From contig NZ_CP026951.1 of the NCBI RefSeq assembly GCF_003065485.1, forward strand, positions 1,984,001 through 2,048,000: a DNA stretch of 64,000 nt. Reading direction: 5' to 3'. This document shows, in pieces, positions 52,297-61,720 of this stretch. The first letter of the stretch is position 1. Each line of letters starts with the position of its first letter. Position numbers and translations under genes: made by a program. Under the pieces are notes generated by a model. That model was not told where the DNA came from. It worked only from the letters and a program-made list of their open reading frames with translations, and ran no database searches. This DNA comes from Salinibacterium hongtaonis (GTDB lineage Bacteria; Actinomycetota; Actinomycetes; Actinomycetales; Microbacteriaceae).

Positions 52297-53634
52297 CTAC
52301 TTGCGGGTTGCGGCAGCCTTGGGACGGGCGGCGTATTCCTCGAACACGGCACGCGGGTTCTCGCGAGCGATGATGCCGACGGTGTCGCGACGCACGAAGA
52401 ACGAGATGATCCAGTTGCCGAAGACGCGAATCTTGCGCTCCCACATGGGCATCGCGAGGCCGTGGTAACCGCGGTGCATCAACCAGGCAAGGAGGCCCTT
52501 GATGGAGAGCTTGCCCGCCTGGAAGACGCCGTGCCCGATGCCGAGACCGGCGACAGCGCCCATGTTCTTGTGGAAGTACTCGCGCGGCTCATCGCCACGC
52601 AGGCTGCCGACAATGTTCTTGCCGAGGAGCTTGCCCTGGCGAACGGCGTGCTGAGCGTTCGGAACGCACATTCCGGCAACTCCGCCACCACTGAGGTCGG
52701 GAACCGCGGTCGCGTCGCCAGCGCCCCACACATCAGCGACAACGTCGCCATCCTCGGTGCGGGCACGGAGGTCAGCGCCAAGGCGGAGACGGCCACGCTC
52801 TTCGAGGGGAAGGTCGGTGTTGCGCAGTACGGGGTGTGCCATGACACCGGCGGTCCAGACGATCAAGTCGGTTTCGAAGCGCTCGCCCGTCGACGTCTCG
52901 ATGACGCCGTCAACTGCGGAGGTGAGCTGGGTGTCGAGGTGAATCTGCGCGCCACGCTCGGCGAGGTTCTTGATGACCCACTTGCTCGTCTCGAGCGAAA
53001 CCTCGGGCATGATGCGACCCATGGCCTCGATGAGGTGAAAGTGCGTATCGTCGAACGACAGCGTGGGGTACTGCTTGAGGAGTGCGCTCGCAAGGCTGCG
53101 CAGCTCGCCGAAGACCTCGATGCCGGCGAAGCCGCCGCCGACCACCGTGAAGGTGAGCAGGCGGTCGCGGGCGGGCCCTGCGGGAAGAACGGATGCCTTC
53201 TCAAAGTTGGCGGTGACGCGGTCGCGAATGGCGGCCGCTTCTTCAATGGTCTTGAGGCCGAAGGCGCCATCGGCGATGCCGGGGATCGGGAACGTGCGGG
53301 TGATCGCACCAGCCGTCATCACGATGATGTCGTAGGAGAACTCCCACGGCTCGCCGACCTCAGGGGTCAGCGTTGCGGTCTTGGTGGCGTGGTCAACAGC
53401 CGTCACGCGCGCCGCGATCACGTTCGTGGTCTTGAGGTGCCGGCGCAGCGGCACAACCGCATGACGCGGCTCGACAGTGCCCGCCGCAACCTCGGGGAGG
53501 AAGGGCTGGTACGTCATGTACGGCAGCGGGTCAACTACCGTGACTTCTGCTTCACCGGAGCGCAATTGCTTCTCCAGCACGCGCGCAGTGTAAAAACCGG
53601 CATATCCGCCGCCGACAATCAGGATTTTTGGCAC
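52297..53634 (-). CDS. Type II NADH dehydrogenase (FAD-dependent oxidoreductase)
   Basis: 445 residues from GTG 53634 (upstream frame is unconserved). Two Rossmann motifs: ILIVGGGYAGFYTARVL (FAD, residues 4-20) and TVVGGGFAGIEVFGEL (NADH, near 170), with ADVWGAGDATAVPDL for FAD and a C-terminal amphipathic segment (LLAWLMHRGYHGLAMPMW). It passes electrons from NADH to menaquinone without pumping protons. It is upstream of the tRNA-Leu on the same strand. Confidence 0.92.
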   Translation of the reverse strand: MPKILIVGGGYAGFYTARVLEKQLRSGEAEVTVVDPLPYMTYQPFLPEVAAGTVEPRHAVVPLRRHLKTTNVIAARVTAVDHATKTATLTPEVGEPWEFSYDIIVMTAGAITRTFPIPGIADGAFGLKTIEEAAAIRDRVTANFEKASVLPAGPARDRLLTFTVVGGGFAGIEVFGELRSLASALLKQYPTLSFDDTHFHLIEAMGRIMPEVSLETSKWVIKNLAERGAQIHLDTQLTSAVDGVIETSTGERFETDLIVWTAGVMAHPVLRNTDLPLEERGRLRLGADLRARTEDGDVVADVWGAGDATAVPDLSGGGVAGMCVPNAQHAVRQGKLLGKNIVGSLRGDEPREYFHKNMGAVAGLGIGHGVFQAGKLSIKGLLAWLMHRGYHGLAMPMWERKIRVFGNWIISFFVRRDTVGIIARENPRAVFEEYAARPKAAATRK

Positions 53635-53647
53635 AATTTCAATTCTA

Positions 53648-54913
53648 CTACCTGCGAGTGGTGCCTCTGACCTGCCGCCACGTGCCCCACGCGAGTGCCG
53701 CCGCTGCAGCGCCGAAGATCGTGAACACCACGAGGGGGATGCCGACAAACCTCAGCTGTTCCGCCGAGGGCAGCACTGTGCCGAGCGGGCTTTCGGCCGC
53801 CGCCCGTGTATCGGGGATCGGCACCGGGTCTGGCACGACCGGTGTTGGCGTGGGGATTGGCTCGGCATCCGCCCTGCGGTAGAGCCTGATCCAGTCGGCG
53901 AGGAGGCCAGCAGGATTGTCATCGACCGCAGGTACGAACCCGTCGACCGCACGCTTCGCGTCGAAGAGGCCGTGACCATAGATCGGGCTGAGCTGAGCTC
54001 CCCCGACCGGTCGAGCGGTTGCCGTGATTCTATTAATGACGTTGCCGGCATCAAGTTCTGGATGCGCTGACCGCACCAGGGCAGCGAGGCCCGCAACGAT
54101 CGGAGCCGCGCCGCTCGTGCCACTCCACGTCGAGTAACCCCCGCCCGGGGTGGCGCCCACAAGTTCTTCGCTGGGCGCCGCGACCGAAATCGTGATGCCC
54201 TGCGACGACGCGTCGAAGCTCGCGGAACCCTGCCGATCTACCCCGGCCACGGTCAGAACGCCCGGCATGGTAGCGGGGGCCCCAACCTGAGTGGTGCCGC
54301 TGCCACGGTTTCCCGCTGCCGCCACAATCACGACATCGCGCTGCATCGCATAGAGAAAGGCGTCGTCCCACGATTCTGGCCATTCGAGGGTGTTACGAGT
54401 GAGAGACATATTGATGATGTCGGCGCCGTTATCGACGGCCCACCGCACGGCCGCAGCGACCTGATCATCCGACGGCACGGTTCCCACCCCGAACCCGACG
54501 GATACCGACAGGATGCTCGCCTCGGGGGCCACTCCGATAATGCCGCCACCCTGGCCGTCGCCGCGGCCCGCCAAAAGCGATGCGACCATCGTGCCGTGCT
54601 CACGACTGGCGTAACCGACAGGAGTCTGGCCATCCGGCGAGCCGACACCAGAAGCATCCGAGCCGCCCACGACGGCCCCGGCCAGATCGGGGTGACTACC
54701 GTCGACGCCCGTGTCGATCACCGCAACCGTGACCCCATCGCCCTTCGATGTCTGCCACGCCTCGGTTATGCCGTAGTCGGCAAGCCAATACTGGCGATCC
54801 CGGATGCTATCCGCAGTCGCGGGAGCAGCCACCAGCAGCGAAGACCCCAGCACCGACGCGACAACGACGCCGCCGGCTACCGCGGCAGCGAGGCGACGGC
54901 GAGGCAGGGTCAT
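53648..54913 (-). CDS. Secreted S8 (subtilisin/mycosin-like) serine peptidase with C-terminal anchor
   Basis: 421 residues from ATG 54913. Signal peptide (residues 1-34, AVAGGVVVASVLGSSLLVAAP), catalytic Asp67 in AVIDTGVDGSHPDLAG, His106 in REHGTMVASLLAG and Ser267 in SGTSGAAPIVAGLAAL, an oxyanion Asn in AAAGNRGSGT, a Pro-rich linker and a terminal membrane helix (near 392-412). This is the mycosin-like layout, but no type VII secretion genes are near. Its start overlaps the DUF501 stop by four bases. Confidence 0.92.
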   Translation of the reverse strand: MTLPRRRLAAAVAGGVVVASVLGSSLLVAAPATADSIRDRQYWLADYGITEAWQTSKGDGVTVAVIDTGVDGSHPDLAGAVVGGSDASGVGSPDGQTPVGYASREHGTMVASLLAGRGDGQGGGIIGVAPEASILSVSVGFGVGTVPSDDQVAAAVRWAVDNGADIINMSLTRNTLEWPESWDDAFLYAMQRDVVIVAAAGNRGSGTTQVGAPATMPGVLTVAGVDRQGSASFDASSQGITISVAAPSEELVGATPGGGYSTWSGTSGAAPIVAGLAALVRSAHPELDAGNVINRITATARPVGGAQLSPIYGHGLFDAKRAVDGFVPAVDDNPAGLLADWIRLYRRADAEPIPTPTPVVPDPVPIPDTRAAAESPLGTVLPSAEQLRFVGIPLVVFTIFGAAAAALAWGTWRQVRGTTRR

Positions 54914-55461
54914 CGCGCGTCGGGTGCGGAACCGTCGGTGGTGCTGTTGGCAGGCTCGGCGTCGTAGTCGGCGCACTCACACACATCGGGCGACCAGGCC
55001 GCGCGTTCGAGAGCAAGGTCGCCGATGGGGTTGACTCCGGGCCCAGCGGCGAGCGAGTGCCCGACCAGGGCGTGAAGGCATTTGACGCGGGTGGGCATGC
55101 CTCCGGCGGAAACACCGGCGATCTCCTCGACATGCTCAATGCTTTCGCGGTCCGCGAGAAACGCCTCGTGCGCGGCACGGTAGGCATCGGCCACGTCGCC
55201 CTCGAGCAGGGCAGCAAGTTCGGTCATCACACCGTTCGCCTCCAGCGTGGAGACGGCGGCCGTAGCGGCCGGGTGGCATAGGTAATAGAGGGTGGGGAAC
55301 GGCGTGCCGTCAGAGAGGCGCGGCTTGGTCGACACCACGGTGGGCGCGCCGCAGACACAGCGCGCCGAAATGCCGATCACATCGCGAGCGGGGCGGCCGA
55401 GCTGGAGAGACACAATGCGAATGTCCTCTGCCGTTGGCGGGTCAAAGGGCGGGGTTGCCAC
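54910..55461 (-). CDS. DUF501 domain protein
   Basis: 183 residues from GTG 55461. It matches DUF501: QLGRPARDVIGISARCVCGAPTVV, PFPTLYYLCHPAATAAVSTLEA, and GVSAGGMPTRVKCLHALVGHSLAAGPGVNPIGD with conserved Cys and His residues that may bind metal. Function unknown; it is almost always between ftsB and a peptidase or Ppx/GppA gene in Actinobacteria. It is coupled to ftsB (stop/start sharing at 55461) and to the S8 peptidase. Confidence 0.9.
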   Translation of the reverse strand: MATPPFDPPTAEDIRIVSLQLGRPARDVIGISARCVCGAPTVVSTKPRLSDGTPFPTLYYLCHPAATAAVSTLEANGVMTELAALLEGDVADAYRAAHEAFLADRESIEHVEEIAGVSAGGMPTRVKCLHALVGHSLAAGPGVNPIGDLALERAAWSPDVCECADYDAEPANSTTDGSAPDAR

Positions 55462-55967
55462 TAGCCGACACCGCCCTCGATGACGGGAGCATCCAGGTCT
55501 GCGGGAACCGCATCCGTAAGCCCTGCCGTGAATACCGATGACAGCATCATGCTGACCCAGTCGACCTCGGTCGTCTGCAATGTGGCGCTGATGGGAACCT
55601 CCGAAGTTGTTGATACCGTCTGGCCGTCATCAATGACCAGGTAGCTGAATTCGCCCGGCTTCACGTAATAGAGGCGCTCGCGGGCCTGCGCCTCGACATA
55701 GCTGGGGTCATCCCAGCGGGCCACATCCTGCTCAAGGTCTTCTACGAGATCTTTCTGAGCCTCGACCTCGGCGGCGAGAGTCGCCCGTTCGTGCTGCTGC
55801 TCGGCGAAGATGCGCAGCGAGGGCGCCAACACCACAACGAACACGATCAGCATTCCGAGCGAGAGCATCGTGAAGCCAGATAGCCGGATGCCTCGGAGCC
55901 ACGATGATGCGCCGCCCTGCGCGGGCAGGTCCACCGCGAGGCGAGTGACACGGGGCTTCGAGGGCAT
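55461..55967 (-). CDS. ftsB: FtsB/DivIC family septum formation initiator
   Basis: 168 residues from ATG 55967. A cytoplasmic N-terminus, one membrane helix (about residues 32-50, MLSLGMLIVFVVVLAPSL), and a coiled coil (QQHERATLAAEVEAQKDLVEDLEQDV, split) ending with the RWDDPSYVEAQARERLYYVKPGE motif of FtsB/DivIC. It links FtsQ and FtsL in the divisome. The gene is preceded by a strong eno terminator and heads the ftsB-DUF501-S8 operon. Confidence 0.9.
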   Translation of the reverse strand: MPSKPRVTRLAVDLPAQGGASSWLRGIRLSGFTMLSLGMLIVFVVVLAPSLRIFAEQQHERATLAAEVEAQKDLVEDLEQDVARWDDPSYVEAQARERLYYVKPGEFSYLVIDDGQTVSTTSEVPISATLQTTEVDWVSMMLSSVFTAGLTDAVPADLDAPVIEGGVG

Positions 55968-55994
55968 GATCAAAGCCTAACTTGCCCCGGCTGC

Positions 55995-56040
55995 AAACAG
56001 CGTTGCCCCGTGCGCGGGTGCGCACGGGGCAACGCTGTTT
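55995..56040. terminator. Strong hairpin terminator after eno
   Basis: Perfect 21-bp stem (55995-56015 with 56020-56040), GGGT loop. On the reverse strand it follows eno and ends in TTT, separating eno from ftsB. Confidence 0.88.
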
Positions 56041-56049
56041 CGCGAGGAC

Positions 56050-57372
<1,323 letters not shown>

Positions 57373-57428
57373 CTACTCACCGCGTCTGTCTCCCGAGAGG
57401 CTGGATTGCGGATGATGCCGCGCGGCCG

Positions 57429-58658
57429 CTAGCCCGCGAGGGGCCGCAGCTCGAGCGAGTCGGCCTCAGACTCGGCGTCAACGAACGCAAAGTGGGTGAA
57501 CCCCTCGTGCGCAAGCCGCTCGAGCGTTGCCTTGGTGTTCTTGGGGCGGCGCTCCAGCCGCACGCGGTGACCGCGGGCGACCAGCTCAGACTTGAGAGAC
57601 ACCAGCCTGGAGGCCGGCACGTCTGCTGCGTGCAGAAGCGCGATAGCATCCGTCGTCTCCTGCCCCAGCTCGACCAGGTCGACCAGTCGTTCGAAGCCGA
57701 GCGAGAACCCGCAGGCAGGAACGTCCTGACCCAGGAAGCGGCCGATCATTCCGTCGTAGCGACCTCCGCCGCCCAGCGAGTAGCCCAGAGCGGGATGCGC
57801 GACCTCGAAGATCGTGCCCGTGTAGTACCCCATGCCTCGCACGAGGGTGGGGTCGAAGACGAGCTCAGCGCCGGGGACTGCTGCCCGCAGGTCGAGTAGT
57901 GCGCGGTAGGCGTCGACATCGAGCCACGCTGGCGGCGCGTCGAGCAGATCCCAGCCACCGGTCGCGAGCGCATCGGCGAGACCCTCGACGGAGATGCCCG
58001 ATTCGGCGAGTTCTGCTGCGACACCCTCTGGCCCGATCTTGTCGAGCTTGTCGATAACGATGAGCGCGTGGTCTTGCTGCTCGGCGGGCACATTCCAGTG
58101 ATTGAGCAGACCGAAGAGGATGCGGCGGTCATTGATGCGGATCGTGCAGCCCTCAAGACCCAGGGCCGACAGCACTGCGGATGTCGCGGTGATCAGCTCG
58201 ATCTCGGCAAGCGGACCCGCTTCACCGATGATGTCGATGTCGCACTGCACGAACTGGCGAAAGCGGCCCTTCTGCGGGCGCTCGGCCCGCCATACCGGCG
58301 CGATCTGGATTGCCCTAAACACGGGAGGAAGTGCCGCTCGGTGCGTTGCATAGAAGCGGGCGAGCGGCACGGTGAGGTCGAAGCGCAATCCCAGGTCAGC
58401 CAGATCGAGGGCATCTTTCGCCGCAGCGAAATCTTCCGTCGTCAATCCACGCTTGAGCACGCCAAAGGCGAGCTTCTCGTTGTCTCCACCGAGACCGGCG
58501 TGTAGGCGCGCACTGTCTTCCATGACCGGCGTTTCGATCTCGTCGAAACCGTGCGACCGGTACGTGTCACGAATCACCGAGAGCACCCGCTCACGGCGGG
58601 CCTTGTCTGCGGGCAGAAAATCGCGCATTCCGCGCGGCGGATTAACGGGAGAAGCCAT
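57429..58658 (-). CDS. hisS: Histidyl-tRNA synthetase
   Basis: 409 residues from ATG 58658; a longer upstream frame runs through the TetR gene and is rejected. Class II motifs: GMRDFLPADKARRERVL (start), motif 2 VWRAERPQKGRFRQFVQCDID, the histidine-binding LVRGMGYYTGTIFEV, and motif 3 GGGGRYDGMI with SLGFERLVDL. The C-terminal anticodon domain is about 90 residues (ASRLVSLKSELVARGHRV). The TetR gene upstream overlaps its start by 17 bases. Confidence 0.95.
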   Translation of the reverse strand: MASPVNPPRGMRDFLPADKARRERVLSVIRDTYRSHGFDEIETPVMEDSARLHAGLGGDNEKLAFGVLKRGLTTEDFAAAKDALDLADLGLRFDLTVPLARFYATHRAALPPVFRAIQIAPVWRAERPQKGRFRQFVQCDIDIIGEAGPLAEIELITATSAVLSALGLEGCTIRINDRRILFGLLNHWNVPAEQQDHALIVIDKLDKIGPEGVAAELAESGISVEGLADALATGGWDLLDAPPAWLDVDAYRALLDLRAAVPGAELVFDPTLVRGMGYYTGTIFEVAHPALGYSLGGGGRYDGMIGRFLGQDVPACGFSLGFERLVDLVELGQETTDAIALLHAADVPASRLVSLKSELVARGHRVRLERRPKNTKATLERLAHEGFTHFAFVDAESEADSLELRPLAG

Positions 58659-59247
58659 TGCCCCATTCTGACAGGCGCTGCCGGGCCGAGACGGCAAACC
58701 GGCCAAAGGCGGCATCGGTTTGGTCAGCGTTTCCGTTGGCGATGAGGTCGAACTGGAGCCCGAAAAAGGTGTCGACGATGAGCCGAGCTTCGTCTGCAGC
58801 AGACTCCTCTGGCAGTCCCACTCCGATGAGCATCTCCCTAAGCGCGTCACGCCAGCCAGAGAAAAGCTCCCGGGTGACCGGGTTGCCCTCTGGGTCGTGG
58901 GACTCCATGAGCGCCGCCTCAATTTCGAGGCGTTTGAGAAGGATGTTCTGCGGCTGACGCGCCCAGCCCCAGGCGGCCTCGACGCGCGAAACAAACGCGT
59001 CGACGGTCTCGGGCGGCGCTTCGTGCGAGCGCGCGAAGCCGTCTGCTCTGGCATAAACGGCGCGCACAACATCCCGAAGCATCTGCTGCCTGGTGCCGAA
59101 GTGGTAGACGAGCGTGAACGTGCTCACCTCGAGCGCCTCTGCCAGGTTGCGGAACGTGACCCCCGACAGAGGATGCTCAAGCAGGTGGTCGATTATGCGC
59201 TCGACCAGCTCCGATTTAAGGATCGGGTCGGAACGCTTAGTCGACAC
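58642..59247 (-). CDS. TetR family transcriptional regulator
   Basis: 201 residues from ATG 59247. HTH at residues 13-58 (LVERIIDHLLEHPLSGVTFRNLAEALEVSTFTLVYHFG in parts), with TLVYHFGTRQQML as the recognition helix; the C-terminal part is helical ligand-binding sequence. Its last codons overlap the hisS start, so it may be transcribed with hisS, but a role in controlling hisS is not supported. The target is unknown; the adjacent ferritin gene is another candidate. Confidence 0.85.
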   Translation of the reverse strand: MSTKRSDPILKSELVERIIDHLLEHPLSGVTFRNLAEALEVSTFTLVYHFGTRQQMLRDVVRAVYARADGFARSHEAPPETVDAFVSRVEAAWGWARQPQNILLKRLEIEAALMESHDPEGNPVTRELFSGWRDALREMLIGVGLPEESAADEARLIVDTFFGLQFDLIANGNADQTDAAFGRFAVSARQRLSEWGNGFSR

Positions 59248-59253
59248 CGGGTG

Positions 59254-59784
59254 TTAGACCGCGCCGCCGGCAGCCTCGGGCGCGTTAGCGTCGTGGCCGC
59301 TGTCGCCAACGCTCTCGCGGGAGAGGTAGTTCTCCACGTCGAAGAGGTTCTCTGCGCGCTCCACGATGGCCAGAAGCGTGCTCATCGAGGAGACTTCTTC
59401 GACCTGCTCCTTGAGGAACCACAGCATGAACTGCTCGCCCAGCGCGTCGGTCTCAGCACGAGCCGCAGCGAAAAGGTTTTCGATCTGGCGGGTGACGCGC
59501 TTCTCCTGATCGAGGGCGAGAGCAATCGGCTCGCGCTCGTCGGCAAAGTTGTTCCGCACGGCAGGCACACCGGGGATGACGACGCCCATATCGCGATCGA
59601 GACGGTACTGCACGAGCATCATCGCGTGGTTGCGCTCTTCGATGGCCTGGCTATAGAAGTGCTTTGCCAGCTGAGGAAGGTCGTGGTTGTCGAAGTACAC
59701 GGCGATAGCGATGTACTGCTGGGCAGCCTCGAACTCGTGGCCGATCTGCTCGGAAAGAAGCTGGTCGAAGGATGCGTTCGTCAT
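59254..59784 (-). CDS. Bacterial ferritin (non-heme)
   Basis: 176 residues from ATG 59784. Ferroxidase residues match FtnA: Glu17 (GHEFEAAQQY), Glu50 and His53 (AIEERNHAMM), with further Glu residues in the DQEKRVTRQIENL and KEQVEEVSSMSTLLA helices. It stores iron as ferrihydrite. The C-terminal tail is Ala/Gly/Glu-rich and unconserved. A half-site resembling an IdeR/DtxR iron box lies upstream (59820-59835). Confidence 0.92.
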   Translation of the reverse strand: MTNASFDQLLSEQIGHEFEAAQQYIAIAVYFDNHDLPQLAKHFYSQAIEERNHAMMLVQYRLDRDMGVVIPGVPAVRNNFADEREPIALALDQEKRVTRQIENLFAAARAETDALGEQFMLWFLKEQVEEVSSMSTLLAIVERAENLFDVENYLSRESVGDSGHDANAPEAAGGAV

Positions 59785-59819
59785 GGGTCGAACGTACAAC
59801 GTTGCGCGTCCAATCGCAC

Positions 59820-59835
59820 GTAAGGTTAGGCACGC
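59820..59835. promoter_or_regulatory. Possible iron-box half-site upstream of ferritin
   Basis: GTAAGGTTAGGCACGCC-like sequence matches the left half of the IdeR/DtxR consensus (TTAGGTTAGSC) at most positions; the right half is poor. It is 36 bases upstream of the ferritin ATG. Confidence 0.35.
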
Positions 59836-60082
59836 CAAACGCCCGCGTCACTCGATCAAAAAGTGAACACACGCTTGTTTTGCGCGCAGGTAGACCGACC
59901 TGTATCCTGGGCTCGCTGCCTCGCCCCCTCCAGTGCTCAGCAGCGCTTGTGAGGGCGGCTATTGACTTCTGCTCGATCGCGGCCTCACACCCCACAGCAT
60001 GGCCGGTTGATCGGGTAAATCACCGGCCAGGGTCGGGCATATGGGTTCTGCTGTGAAATTTCCAGCGCAAGCCGCCCGGCCG
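59836..60082. other. Intergenic region with RNA-like hairpins, no gene
   Basis: No coding frame is convincing between ferritin and mazG. GGCCGGT (60001-60007) pairs with ACCGGCC (60022-60028), and CCCTC...AGTGCT/AGCGCT...GAGGG near 59926-59958 can fold into a stem. The function, if any, is unknown. Confidence 0.4.
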
Positions 60083-60115
60083 GGTGCCCCCCTCGTTCGG
60101 GTCGAGGGGGGCACC
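60083..60115. terminator. Strong hairpin terminator after mazG
   Basis: Perfect 13-bp stem GGTGCCCCCCTCG with CGAGGGGGGCACC and a 7-base loop, 36 bases past the mazG stop. There is no clear T run, so efficiency is uncertain. Confidence 0.65.
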
Positions 60116-60150
60116 ACCCCACCCGGCGTCGAACGTAGGTCACAGAGCGG

Positions 60151-60843
60151 CTATTCCGCGCTTTCGGACCCGCGGATCTCATCCTGCAGCGATCGCAGAG
60201 TTGATCGCAGCGCCCGCTCGGCGTCGAGACCCTGCGTGCGCGCGGAGGCCACAATGGCCAGGAGCAGGCCGCCCAACTCCTCTTCGTCGGCCACCGATAC
60301 CGCCGACGATCCAGCCTCAAGCACGCCGGCCTTTTCGGCTCGACCCAAAACCTTGTCGGCGAGCGCCAGCGACGGCATGCCCTGCGGAATCCCATCCAGA
60401 ATGCTCGTGCGGTGTGACTTCTCGCGGGACTTAACGTCGTCCCACACGGCCACAACATCCTCGGCCGTCTCGGCCGTCGCGTCGCCGAACACGTGCGGAT
60501 GGCGGGCGACCATCTTGGCCGTCATGTGGGCCGCGACATCCTCAATCGTGAACGGCTCATCCTGGGCGCTGGCGGCAATATCCGAGTGAAAGAGCACCTG
60601 ATAGAGCACATCGCCAAGCTCTTCTATGAGCTCCTGTCGCGAACCGGATTCGATCGCGTCGACCAGCTCGAACGTCTCCTCCACGAGATATCGCACGAGC
60701 GACTCATGAGTCTGCTCGGCATCCCACGGGCACCCGCCCGGGCCCCGCAGCTGCGCCATTACGGCGATCAACTCGTCGAGATTCGGATGCGGTGCCGCGA
60801 GCGGCTGGTCGGTCACGAATCGAAGTTCAGGCTGTTCGCTCAT
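60151..60843 (-). CDS. mazG: MazG nucleoside triphosphate pyrophosphohydrolase
   Basis: 230 residues. CPWDAEQTHESLVRYLVEETFELVDAIE and ELIEELGDVLYQVLFHS carry the EExxE...ExxD metal site of the all-alpha NTP pyrophosphatases; a second, degenerate MazG-like helical half follows (SLALADKVLGRAEKAG). It hydrolyses (d)NTPs, cleaning oxidized or excess nucleotides and, in some bacteria, lowering ppGpp. It is between ferritin and mfd in the usual Microbacteriaceae order. Confidence 0.92.
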   Translation of the reverse strand: MSEQPELRFVTDQPLAAPHPNLDELIAVMAQLRGPGGCPWDAEQTHESLVRYLVEETFELVDAIESGSRQELIEELGDVLYQVLFHSDIAASAQDEPFTIEDVAAHMTAKMVARHPHVFGDATAETAEDVVAVWDDVKSREKSHRTSILDGIPQGMPSLALADKVLGRAEKAGVLEAGSSAVSVADEEELGGLLLAIVASARTQGLDAERALRSTLRSLQDEIRGSESAE

Positions 60844-60904
60844 GGCACCATCCTGTCACTCACCGGGTGGGCGTTTCGCGTGCGCGGCACTGGGAGAATA
60901 AAGC

Positions 60905-61720
60905 ATGCTCACGCCCGGCCAACCGCATGTGCACATCGTGCTTGCTGTGGCGCTGGCGCTTTTGCTCGCGGGGCTAACCCTGCGTGCGGTCCGCAAGGAT
61001 CGGCGCGAGTACGGCCGCTTCAAGCGCTATCGCAGCACCGTGCGACGTCAGGCAACCTTTCGAAAGTGGCTGATCGAGTCGTTCCTGGTGTTCGGCGGCG
61101 CCTCGGTTGTGATTCTCGCGCTCACCTGGCAATTCATCCCTCTCATGCTCGCCGACGTCGAGACCTGGGCTGCGACGCGATGGTGGCGCGATCTCATGCT
61201 CGCGGGAGGAATGACCGCGAGCGTCATCGTCTGGGCCGCAGGGGCGGCAATTGCGATCGGAGCCGTCGGTGCGATCTGGCTTGCCCGCGCGAGCGATGAG
61301 GTGCCCGCCATCGGCGATATCAGCGCGATCCTGCCTCGCAACCGGCAGGAGCTCCGCTGGGGGGCCGCGCTTTCGATCAACGCCGGAGTGGTCGAAGAGC
61401 TCATGTTTCGCCTCGCCCTGCCCACCCTCGTCTTTGGCATCACCGGGAGCGCGCTGATCGCCGTGGGCGCCAGCATCCTCATATTCGGCGCCCTGCACCT
61501 GTATCAGGGGGTAGCCGGGGTGATCGGCTCCATGCTTATTGGCCTGGTGCTGATGGTGGTCTACCTGGCCAGCGGCAGCATCGTGCTCGCGATCGTTGTG
61601 CACGCGGCAATCGACTTGCGCTCGCTCGTGCTGATCCCCATGGTCGTGTTTGGGGTTCATCGCAAGCCAGGCAGGCGGCGCACGAGCGCCGTGCCGCCGA
61701 GCCCCGTTCTTCCGCGCTAG
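60905..61720 (+). CDS. CPBP family intramembrane glutamic endopeptidase
   Basis: 271 residues with about seven hydrophobic segments. CPBP (Abi/Rce1) motifs: [12 protein letters not shown] (Glu164, Glu165, Arg169), FGALHLYQG (His198) and VVHAAIDL (His233). All catalytic residues are present, so it is probably an active membrane protease. Such proteins act in peptide maturation or immunity to bacteriocins; no such genes are near. It is convergent with mfd, sharing four bases at the stops. Confidence 0.9.
   Translation: MLTPGQPHVHIVLAVALALLLAGLTLRAVRKDRREYGRFKRYRSTVRRQATFRKWLIESFLVFGGASVVILALTWQFIPLMLADVETWAATRWWRDLMLAGGMTASVIVWAAGAAIAIGAVGAIWLARASDEVPAIGDISAILPRNRQELRWGAALSINAGVVEELMFRLALPTLVFGITGSALIAVGASILIFGALHLYQGVAGVIGSMLIGLVLMVVYLASGSIVLAIVVHAAIDLRSLVLIPMVVFGVHRKPGRRRTSAVPPSPVLPR

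Noticed and set aside
52462-53670. 402-codon frame antisense to the NADH dehydrogenase gene
   Set aside because: The reverse strand carries both Rossmann motifs of a complete enzyme.
58659-59072. N-terminal extension of hisS through the TetR gene
   Set aside because: No synthetase similarity; family N-terminus (GMRDFLP) starts just after 58658.
58720-59823. 367-codon frame opposite the TetR and ferritin genes
   Set aside because: Two well-supported genes are on the other strand.
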